A stretch of DNA of 64,000 bases from Solea solea (lineage: Eukaryota > Chordata > Actinopteri > Pleuronectiformes > Soleidae), in assembly GCF_958295425.1 (NCBI RefSeq), contig NC_081134.1:9298054-9362053 (forward strand), written 5' to 3'. Within the stretch, counting starts at the first letter, position 1. Every line of letters begins with the position of its first letter. Shown here piece after piece: positions 23,931-35,928 of the stretch. The notes under the pieces were generated by a model, which was not told where the DNA came from, ran no database searches, and saw only the letters and a program-made list of their open reading frames with translations. The position numbers and the translations under genes are program-made.

Positions 23931-24113
23931 TCAGTATGTTGTGGAGGAACTGTCCCACTCAAGTTTTCCCTTTTGCTTCCTCATTTTCACCACTTTTCGC
24001 TCTTCCTCCTCTTCATCGCTGTTGTCTGACTCGGCGCTCGTCATTCCTTGTTCCTCCTCCTCGTGGTTCTCTTCTTTTACTGGCTGATCCAGAGCCTGTG
24101 GGTCTTTTATGTT
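23931..24113 (-). CDS. clstn2: clstn2 window exon 16: cytoplasmic tail and stop
   Basis: Phase 0, 60 codons plus TGA. The tail begins [20 protein letters not shown], includes a Glu run ([11 protein letters not shown]) and a basic stretch ([12 protein letters not shown]), and ends [10 protein letters not shown]. The last motif is the position of the second tryptophan-acidic kinesin-light-chain motif of calsyntenins (usually LEWDDS). The acidic region is shorter than in mammals. The 3' splice site is TCTCTAG. Confidence 0.92.
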   Translation of the reverse strand, partial: NIKDPQALDQPVKEENHEEEEQGMTSAESDNSDEEEEERKVVKMRKQKGKLEWDSSSTTY

Positions 24114-27100
24114 CTAGAGAACAAAGGAGTTAACAAATTAGGAGTTAACATGTTTTCTATCATCCACACATATCACAGAGAATGGCTTAAACACCTGAAC
24201 AAGTAAAGGAGTCACCAATTACCTCCATAGGGTTGATGGTTATAGTGAGAGCAGAGTTGTCCCACTCCACCTCAGGCTCTCTAACCTCATCCTCATCCTC
24301 CCTGGATCCCTCCTGGTGTGTGGCGTGGATCCTGTACACGCCAATGACCACAATCACCACCAGGGCGGCGATACAAACCACAATAACAACTGTGGCTGCT
24401 GGAGGTGCTGATCCTGCAGGTAAGGGCAAGATGTAACACATCTATGTTCATTGTAATGTATCAAAATAAGAGTTGGTGTGCTTTTTTTTTCAATGTACAA
24501 TCTTTTCCCAAAACCTTTGAAACTATAGTGCATAACTTTTCAATATTAATGTCCATGACATTCAAACCATTGTCAAATGAGTTCACACAATGCTGATTAA
24601 GTCAATCAGCTTCGCATCACTCTCTGTTTCTCCATAGTGGTGTTTAGATTTTGTGACAATCCAGCACTACACACAGGGAGTGATTTGTTTAATGACGAGA
24701 GAGATGGAGGCAACACTAAATTCTACTGCTCAAAAAACTTCAGTCATTCTACAGTTTGACAAGACAAACACCACTGTGCTGCTACTGTATACAGACTTAA
24801 TGCTCTCCCAGTCAGGTCTGATAGTTTTGCTTGACAGAGCCTGTTTTCAGATGAAGGACACACGATGTTACATTGCTCCAGTTCACAAAGTCCAAACACA
24901 GACAATACTTGAATAAAATGATATTTCTCCCATGACAAAGTGTCTTTGGCTCAGTTTAGAGCAGACAGTGGTACATAGTGTTTGTTATTGATGCTCTGGC
25001 ATTTTGCTCACATACATGCCTTGACATACCTGACATGTGTGAGTTGAGAGTGTGTATCATGAGCGGGTGATGGACAGGTCTCATGTACTGAGGCTGGGCG
25101 GCCATATGATTGACATGTTCCACAGGTGCTGAGTGGTGAAGTACATTGACCTATAAAATAAAAACAAAGAATAAAGACATGTCAAGTCAGGTCACGTCAG
25201 AGAATGAGTTGTTTTGCACATTAAATGTGAATCACTGCTGTCCCTCTACATGGAGTGTGCATGTTCTCCCCGTGTGTGCGTGGGTTTTCTCCGGGTCCTC
25301 CAGGTTTACTCCCACAGTCCAAAAACATGCAGATTTGGGGATTAGGCAAATTGGACACTCATATTTTGATCACTGTTTGACCTCTTTTTCTAATGTTAAA
25401 GATAAAACCCTTTACCAATACATTTATTTGGATAGTCTCCCACTTCAATAGCACCCCCAATTTTGAGGGACACCAGCAGCGCTCCTGCCAACACTACCTT
25501 CAAAAAAATTAATACATTCAGCATGCCTCAGAAAGATTGATTATTGGGAAGAAAAATGAAATGGCACGCAAGCAAGAAAAGTAAGATGACAGATCAAAAA
25601 GAAAGGATTAAACTGTATGTGAAGCTATGAGGATAAAAGCTGCAACATGAGGAATGAAAGCCACTAAACTGACCTCTAAATCAAACTCGTTGCTGGTGTA
25701 ACGTCCGTTGAGTTCAGAGCAGGTGAGTCTGAACCTTCTCTCACTCAGAGTGGCGGGTTGCCAGTTCCTGTAACGTACTTGTCTCAGTGCCTGCTCGTAA
25801 TGAGCCATGGAGTCCACACCTTGCAACACGGGGGAAAAAATGTGACAATTATTCTCCACACACAGCACAAGGGTGTAATAAATAACACTGTGACTGTGAT
25901 TTAATTCTGAGAGAACTTTCACGACATAGTTCAGGTGTTTGAAGTGTAGCTGAATCAGGTACTGACATAGTCAGTGCCAGGAACCAGCTTGAGATATGGC
26001 ACTTAACAAAAGGCTTACCTAATTAAATAATTAAAACTTTACAACTGCTTTATTCTTCAGAATATGTTGCCAAATCTAAAAAACCACAAGTTTTTGTCTG
26101 TTTGAGAGTCGCTACTTTCCCGCACCAACATCAACAGAGAAAAGTATTTTACGTCACAGGACACAGAAGCCGTCATTCCACTGCTGCCTCCATCACTGAC
26201 TTCAAATTTGTTATTTTGTGACTTCAGTGTTTCAAAACCTTCTTTTGGATTTACCCAAGTGACTTTGGTGCAGGACAATAAGTGGATTAAAACCAGTCAG
26301 ACAAAGGAATCTAGCTGTGAGATGAAGCAGCAAACATTCCCAAGACGCTGCAGAATACTGCAGCCATGGATTTTATGAGGTAAACCTTTGAAGTGGCTAA
26401 AATCTGTTTTTCTTTAAGGATGAGCGTCTGTGTCTTCTGTCAACACCACAACAGCTACAACTGAACTATCAGTTTAAGGTGAAAACGTGGTGTATTCCTT
26501 GATGTTTGCACTTCACAGAGCATTGGCGCCACAAACAACATATAGAGTACTCTCAGCCTGTAAGCTCCACCTACCGTATATTGAAATTCCAGAGGTGGAG
26601 TTGGTGGCATCCAGATGTTTCCCCAACAAAACACTGTGATGAATCTCCAGACTCTCTCGCTCTGGACTCAGTTCCTCTCCAATGACCAGGATGTCACAGT
26701 AGTCCAGGTTATGCATCACCTCCATAACACCTTGGCGACGAACTGTGTGCATGGAAATGATTATGTGCAAAATAGGAATTTAAAAACACAGGAATTAAAA
26801 CTGAAGGCTGGTTTGACATGAGGACATCCCAGTGCAGCCTCTCCTCTCACCTCCACCGAAGCCGTCTCCCTTCATCACTGTGCTGGTGATATGAAGCTCT
26901 TTGAAGGGTGCCACACCCAGGGGGCCCTGCAGGTCAGCGGCAGGCCTGACGAGTCGATTAGATCCTGTAATTGTGATTCTCGGTTCACTGGGCGGCAGCA
27001 CCATAACAACTGCTTTGACGTCCGGGATTGAGAGACACGTGTCCTCCCCGAAACACCTGATGCACACGAATGAGATGGAAGAGGTCATGACTTCACATTT

Positions 27101-30100
27101 GTCTTGTACTGTATGTGTATTTCCTTTTCTTTATATATATGTGTATATATATATATACACATATATATACATGTGGCTTTTTTGTCACAAATAATGATCA
27201 AAAAATAGATAATTTGTTTACTTATACTATGGGATACTGGGATCCTTGCAGCTACAAAATGTGAATAAATATTTTAAATTAAAAACCAATCTTTCTAGGA
27301 CTTTGTGAGTTGCATATTGTGAATTTTAATGTGTTTATACCTGCATAAACTGGCCACATTAGCAAAAAATCACGTTTTTTTTAAATGTTGCCAAATCCTG
27401 GTTAGTGCATGGAAAATATGACAAATCACCAACCATTAAATTTGCAACAGAGCTCGCATAATAAGAAGACAAGGATAAAACCACAAATACACCGTATTCA
27501 TATAAAAATAAAAACCAGTTGGTGACCAGCATTTTTATTTTTATATTAGCATTCCACAATTATTCTAAATATGACAATATTTGTTTAAATGTGTTTATTT
27601 TGCAGTAAGTTGCAGGATATTCCGATGCTATGAACAGACCATGGATGTATACAGAGTGAATTTGGAGTATGAATCTCAGTGTACAGGCACACTATGAATT
27701 AATTACACTCAACTACAATCAAATACAAACAATGTGAAATAGCACATCGCTTATTATCTCTTATTTCCTCAGTCGCAGGCTTATTTTACTGAGTGTACGG
27801 GCGTATGTATCTGTCTGTCTTTATCTCCAGGGAAGCTGTGCAGCGTTGTCCACTGCTGCGCCTTTATCGACCAGCACACAACAAAGCTGATTTGACCTGT
27901 CTGCCGCTGTTGCTCAGCAAAATGAAGAGGCACTGAACTGAGTGTGCAGACAGATATATACGCACTTAATGTATGCACTCACATACACAAGTGGAAACAA
28001 ACTTGTATGAGGATGAATCACTGAAGTGTGGAGAAGAAAATAAGTCTCTTTCTCACACACACACAGACACACAGGTTTGAGCAGCTATTCTTCTTAGTAC
28101 CCCTCTTTGACTTCCATTCACCTGAACAGCCTTAACAAAGCATTATCTCTAACCTTAACCACAAACAGTTAATGCCTAACCCCTGACCTCAACCTAACCA
28201 CAACTCAAATCTTAGCCATACACAGAAACGAGGTTCTGCCTCATTAGGACCACGTTTTGGTCTGCATTAAGGACTACTGGTCCTGACAAGGTCAGTATTT
28301 ATGCCAGAAAAAGGTCCTAGATCACACACACACACACATACACAGATAAAGCTTCATGCTGTGGAAGAAATCTAGACCAAGGGCTACAATCAGAAAATGA
28401 AGCCGTTTGTTGGTATAGTTGTCTGGTGTACTTTATTAACTGCCAGATAATGTGCTGATGTAACACAATTATTTCCCAGTTTGGTATCAATAAAGTACAT
28501 CTATCTAACTATTCTCAAACTAAATGTTTATTACAGTTCAGAATGAAATTAAGTGATGTACATAGTGTCCAATCTAAAATCGAAAAGCAAGAGATTTCAA
28601 TAGTAAGACTGTTTATACAGTATGTCCAGTGCAAAAATGTCAAATAAATCTAATGCATTTTTGTGACAGTTCACGATATTTAGACTAATAAAGGTCAAAT
28701 AGACGCGGTAACCTCATCATCCATTAGGACCTGTGGCTGTATTCAAACAAATCAAATTAAATTAAATCCAGAGTTGGGTGTACAGGTAGACTGTCCCGCA
28801 CACACACACATACACAAGGGAGAAAGGACAGAAAACAAAAGAAGACTGCAGCAATGTGTTGTTCCAGTCACCAGAAGGTTTAATGTTCTTAAAGACCAGC
28901 TGCTCTGTTCAAGGCTTCAATAGTTTATACACTAATGATACATCTTCTGCCATCTCACTGGGAGCTTTGAGGCTTAAAGTCAAAGGCAGACACATCTGAC
29001 AGAGCCTCTCTTTAATGTTTTAACCATCATTCTTCAAGTGTGACCGTCCACTGGATTCATGTGGATCCAGTTGTTTAATGAATTATATACGCAACACAAC
29101 ATATTCGTGTTTCAGGGATCTCACACATCAGTCAGCAGCCAGAGAGCTGCCTCAGACCTTGACACTTGCTTAAGGTGTTTTAAAGTGTATCCTTGAGAGG
29201 AAAAATTTAAAAAAAATCTTAATTTGCAAGGTAAATGTATCCACAGTGGTTCTCTTCATCTATCATGACAAAGGAAATCAAACAAAATGGACCTCCAAGC
29301 CATGGTATATATATATAGAGCTGTTCTGCACAGCGAGCAAGTTCCTCTACACCCCAATGGCAAACTGAATCCATGAAGCGAATAGACTAAATCGTATATT
29401 GCCACAAGTTTTCAAAGAAAGTGGGAGCCTGGTCTCCCTATAGGGAAAATGGCCTCAATGAATTAGAGTGAATACACGTTATTAGATTAGTTATCAAAAG
29501 AAAACCATGTAGCCTCCATTTTAGGACACAGTATTCATTGATGACACCCGATACAAAACATCAACCCTGACCGTGACCATCAGCTAACGTCTAAATGAAC
29601 AACTAGTTTCATTCAAACTAGTTGTCTTCTATTAATTTAATTTGAATGAACTTAATTCATTTAGGTGTTACCCATTGATGTATCATTGTCTTTTGTCAGT
29701 GTAATCTTAACCAAACCACATTTCACATCTTACCCTTAACCTTAATTGGGCGTTCAGTGATTTTTATAAAGTGAAAGTACTTCCAAGCACTTTTAGAAAT
29801 GGAAAAGTTTGACTGACAGCTGCAACAAATGACTGTAATCCTGTGGGCTGACTGCAAAATTCTATGTTACGTCCTCTAAAAGCACTTATTTGACCACCAT
29901 TTAGTGGCTAGTTTTTTTTTTTTTATTTGAAAGCATACCTTTAGTGTGTATAAAGGTATAACAGCCGTAGCACTATTTGATTAACGTATAAAGTAAACTT
30001 GCATGTGTGGCGTGTCATCTGAATGCACATAGTGTGTGTACTCACTGTACTGTGGTGGTGATGTGTAGCCGTCGGAGGCCTGGTGTGGGGAATTGGCGAG

Positions 30101-32452
30101 AGTTGATGTAGGAGACCTTGGTCATGGCCGTGTTGATGCTGTCCACATCCTCTCCTTCAACAACCAGCACAGACTGGGCAGGGTTGAAGTGGAACTGGAC
30201 ACAAAGACAAACACAATGTGTCCTCAAAGTAACAAGGAGATCCACGTCCAAACTACTGACTGCACACACTCACTTCAGATAATCGGAATCAAAGGGTAAT
30301 TGTTACAGAGCGGAACACAGCTGCCTTTACTTTATCGCAAAATTCTTCTTCAACACCACTCGGATGGAAAGCAGTTACAACACCACCAATCAAAGCCTCA
30401 GAGTGGAGTCTGTGTGTGTGTATCTGTGTAAATGTGTGTGTTTTCCTCATCTCCATTGTCAACACACCTTGATGTCCTTAGCTAGGCTTTCAAGGGAGTT
30501 GATATCAAGTCCTTCTTTGCAGGCCTGCAAACAGGAGATAACCTTCTGGGTTTCAATGCGGCCTGGTCGGATTGTCAGACCTGACAGGCTGCCATGGAAA
30601 TACTGAGTGAACCTTGGTGTTGCTACCTCACTACCTAATGGATGAAGAGAACAGAAAAGAAGGGAAGAGAAGAGAAGAGAAGAGAAGAGAAGAGAAGAGA
30701 AGAGAAGAGAAGAGAAGACAAGACAAGACAAGACAAGACAAGACAAGACAAGACAAGACAAGACAAGACAAGACAAGACAAGACAAGAGAAGAGAAGAGA
30801 AGAGAAGACAACACATGTTTTATGTATGTTTCCAGTCCAAGCTTGTTTCCAGTCTGCTGAAAATAACAACCGTGAACCTGTTAAAGAAAAAGCTTACAGG
30901 ACCCAGTGGATAACAAGACAACTTTGCATTAATAATAATAAAAACATTGTGTTTTCAGTTATGTAACTTGGGATTTTGGGGTGTGAATATAAAAAAAAAA
31001 CATTCTCACCGGCTCAAAAAGTCATACCATGAAACTTTCCCACATTACAATTTATCTACGGCTTTAAAACCAGTGCATCTTATCACACTGTCAAACTTTG
31101 TCAGTTACCAAATAATAATATGAAGGGAGTGCATTTTGAAGTAGCACTTTAACGTAGCCACTACATGACATACGTGAGACGTGGCTCTGGTAGAATGCCG
31201 TTTGTCCGTTTGTCCGTTTCTGTGGTTTGAGTAACATAATGTGCAGATGAAATTAACAACACCATGATGTGTTTTGAGCCATAATGAGGAAAACATAAGG
31301 ATTTAACAACATAAACCAAAGAACATGAACATTTTGTGATACTGTGTATTTTTAAGTGGCACAATCACAAAAAAACAAGACTGTGGACCCAAGTAAAGCA
31401 CTGAAATTCTTATTCTGCTTTATTTTTAGCACTGTGTTTTTGAGGAAAAGGTAGGTGCAACTGAGGGCACACTGCTCTTCATACTCATCCTCTCTTTCCC
31501 TCTTAGAGTTGAAATTCTTGAATCTATATGTGCATATAATTTATACAGAAGATTAAAAAAGAGAACCAGAAACATGAATTATAATAAATATAATATAAAA
31601 TAAATTCCCCAAAGTCTGACAGTATATATATGCAGAACAGTAATTCACAAGTCACATGTTGCCTAACAGATGTTTCATAAGCACATCTGAACATTAACAT
31701 GAATATAAGCAGTAGTCAGCGTTACATTTAATTTATTAAATGTATTAAATGATTAAATAGAGCTTTTAATTGGCTTGATTTGAACAATAATTGTATTAAA
31801 ACTTGTGGTTAAATAAATAAATAATAATAATAATACAAATAAGTGTTCAGACATCTACGCTTTTCAGTCCTTAGGCTAAAGCAGAAAAAATGTGGGGAAA
31901 TTGTAATGTGAAAAATATTTTAATAAGGTTGTTACGGACTGTTATTAAATACACTGGCTCTTGTTATTTCGCCGCGGTTCTCTTCAGTTCTCAGGCTCAG
32001 GCCACGAAGTTTCACCTCACTGATTTACACACACATACACACATAGATTTTGCAACTGGCTTTAGGCTTTAATTTTAATATTTTAGGTTTAAATTTGAGA
32101 GAAAAGCCCAAGGACATCCAGTGTGCTCCCACCACTGGAACCTGTTTAAGCTTGTTTTCGCTCTTAACTTTTCAGACACTGTGTCAAGAACACGGTCCTG
32201 GCTCTTCTATTGTGCAACGGTGCTTCGCTGTTAACATTTCAAATAATCTTAACTCGGAGACTGTGTATCGTTTCAGATGTCACTGTTGCAAAGACGTCAA
32301 TTGTGCTTCTGCATCATCGGCAAATAAAGTCAAGTGTACTGATTGATTTGATTGATGTACTCATTTCCGATATAAAATCTCCACATAATCCTCTCTATTC
32401 TTCCTTCTTTGGTTAAACAAATGAAATGAGGTAGCAAACACACACACACACG

Positions 32453-32498
<46 letters not shown>

Positions 32499-35400
32499 CT
32501 TCCTCATTAAAATTAAGCCTACTGCTACAGGAATCTGCTGCCAAACACATACCAAATCATTTACATGGTAAGCAGTACGGTGAAAACCACACTGGTTCTA
32601 CATGTCTCATCATTATGTTGTTGATTGTTAGGGGGGGGTAAAAAGGGGGGATGGAGAAATGAGAGAGTGAAACACAATCTTGCTCGCTAATGGCCTGCAA
32701 AGTTATCAGTTGCGGCTTAGTGAAGCTTAAAGCGGCTTCATTGGGATGTAATAGCTGGCAAAGTTGTCCTCCATTCACTCTGGCTAATCCTTCCTTCAGG
32801 GTTTTCTCTCATGATCAGATATTCATGGAAAGAAGCAGAAAGAGAAGGCGGGATGAAGCAAGACAGAAAATGATGACAACAAAAAGAAAATTGCAATCAG
32901 GCGCATGATGAAAATACATTTTTAAATGGCAACCAAAATACCATCAAGAGTGAAGCTTTTTGATGATGCTGGCAAGTGGTATGAGCATTATTTATGCAAA
33001 CTGCAGAGCAATTTTGTATAATTATTTGACTCGTAAAGATGGCAGCAGGGAGGCTTTAATTCATTCCAACTTGAGCTCGTTCCTCATCACTGGAGCTGAC
33101 ACTCAGCTCGAGCATCCCTATTTTCGAAAAATCAAGCCAGCCCAGCCCAAACAGTCCTGAAGAATAAATGGTAATTCTCTTTATTTATCTTAACAATGAG
33201 TCTCCTGCTTTCTCCCTCTCTGCTTGTGTTTTTAATGTCATTTGAAAAGAACATGTTGTGCTCCATTGTTGATGCGATGTCTTACGACATGTCATCATCA
33301 TGCTGCACTGTTCCTCTTAGTAAATTTAAACTGCAGGGTGTTTTGACGACGAGTGTTATTTTGCCTCCTGGTGCTCCACTTGCCTGTCGAGATACAACTT
33401 TTCCTGAACTCCACGTGCGATCAGTGCTGTCAATTTGCACAATTCACAAAGTCTTAACTGAATTTGTTTTTGGTTTGTTGTACTTTATTGACCGTTCTTA
33501 TAAACTTGACATTTGACTGGGAATGCTTTGAGTGAAGTCTGGGCGTGCTGTGTGTGTGTGTCTATGTTGTCCTGTGTCCTTGTTTGTTGTGTTTTTGTAC
33601 TGTAACTGCCAAACAAATCCCCCCCCTTAAGGCACAATGGAGCTCTGAAATGTTTACACATTATTGTCTGCTCTGAGAATTGTATGGGTTCTGAGTTGTT
33701 TTTGCCAAAAAAAAAACTTTCAGTATCTCAGGCTTGTGAGAGCAGAATAGAGCAGGAAATGTTACAGGCCGACATCAGCACGAGTGTTTGCGTCATACCA
33801 AGCTGCTGTGGTAAAGAGGGAGCTGGTAAATCAGACCATCTACTGTATGTTCCGATCCTCACCTATGGTTAGTAGTGACCGACAGAATGACCTAAGTCCA
33901 TATGGTGAGTGGATTTAGCCGTTAGGATAGGAGAGTGAAGCATCTGGACATCTAAGGTAAACTCAGAAAGAACTCAAAGTGAGCAAGTTTGATCACATGA
34001 TGAGGATGCATCCTTGGCAACTTCCACTGAAGGTTTCACAGGCAAAGTCAACTGGGAGGAAACCTAGAACTCAGTGGAGGGGGAATATGCATGATCTGGC
34101 CTATGAACTCCAAACAAGTCCTAAGAAGAGCTGGATAGTGTTGTGGGGGAGATGAATTTTGAAAACCTGACACTGAGACATGAGCTCAGATAAGTGGAAG
34201 AACTAGATGGATGGATGAATACATGGAGAAGAGAGTACTTTGAGTTTGACGAGCAAAATGTTTGTCATATGGTATAAGCCAAAATACTGAAGCTGATACA
34301 GTACACACAAATCTTAGACCACTATTTGATTTGTTGTTTTAGCAAACGCTATAATGACCATACAGTATAATTATTTCTCAATCACTGTATTTGAACACAT
34401 ACAAAAGTTTCTACAGATTAAAGTGTCAAGTATTTAGTCTGATTTCCCCACTGTTAAAGCTGAAGAGGAACCCTGGGTAATATTATTGGTAAATCCTGCA
34501 TTTGTTCTACTATTTCAATGTCAGAATATGTAAAATAAACCCGACAGGTTTATTCAAGACATGAGCTCAGTAAACATGCATATGACCAACTTTCAGTCAC
34601 GTCATTTCGTTCCAAGAACCGACGATCACAGTATTTTACGGACATAAAAACAAAAAAGCTGCAGGTGCCCTGAGACTTTTACTGTAAGTACTGTGCATCC
34701 AATGATATGCAGTCAATTGCATGAGAAAGAACAAAAAAATAAAGTTCTTTTCAAATAAAAGTTCAGAAGTCATGTAGTCATGCAGCCCATTATGCTGAAA
34801 ATTGGCCCAGAGAAACTAGTTTCCTGAATTTATGAGAACCAAATAAATAAATGCTATAGTCTGGAGCTGAACATAAAACTGTTACAGTATAGCTAGAAAC
34901 AATTCCAACTAATAGCCATTGCATCCCACTACTGTCAGATTTGGGCTTCTTTTATGTCCTGGGAAAAAGTCTGCATTATGCACATACACTGACCTTGCCA
35001 GCAGGCGCCCACAGTCAGCTGTGTATCAATCTTTGAGGCGTGGATCGGCCAGTCATCTGTCACCAGGTAGGGCTCGTAGGTCACGCCATCCACAAATAAT
35101 GTCACGGCAGGAAACTCCACGTTGATCACATAATAGTGCCATTCCTTGTCACAGATCTGCAAAGGGTTAAAGAAATGTTGTTATCATACCAAGCGTTCAT
35201 CCCTGGCTTGCACCGACACATAAATAGTACGGCCTCAAAAATATGTTCGCCTTCAAAAATGTTCAGGGTCTTACTGAGGGTAGGAGTGTTTCCCAGAGGA
35301 TATTTACTCCTAGTCATTGCAGCCAAAACCTGCGGTTCATCTGTGAATGTTCCCCGGGTTTCTACCTTCAATTAAATGGATGCAACACATTCCTCTCCTC

Positions 35401-35860
35401 ATCCCTGGATCATTTGCTCTCTTGCATTACATATAACTAATGAGGTTTCCATCCAGTGAGCTGTTCATTAAAGCTACAAAATGAGTCACCAACGCAGGTG
35501 ACCTGTGCGCAGCACAGACTTTATCAAGCGTCACAAACATTATGTGATTAAACACAGACGGTACACACACACACACACGCACACACACACACACGCATGC
35601 ACAAATACACTGGTTTTGCATTCTTTGTGTGGACACTCATAGACATAACACATTCCCTAGCCCCTTATCCTCATCTAAGCCATCACCACTAAATGCCCTT
35701 ACCGAACCATTAACCAAACCCTAACCTAATCCTAACCTTAAGCCTCAAAAAGCCTGTTTCAGTTGTGTGGACCTGCCAAAATTTCCTCATTAGTTCAAAA
35801 TGTCCTCACAAAGATAGATTTGCTTGACAATTGGTCCACACAGCCTACTCAGGACATGCG

Positions 35861-35928
<68 letters not shown>

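Noticed and set aside
30459..30913. Long frames on both strands across 30614-30913
   Set aside because: They are translations of the AAGAG/AAGAC array. Only the part at 30468-30634 on the - strand is a real exon.
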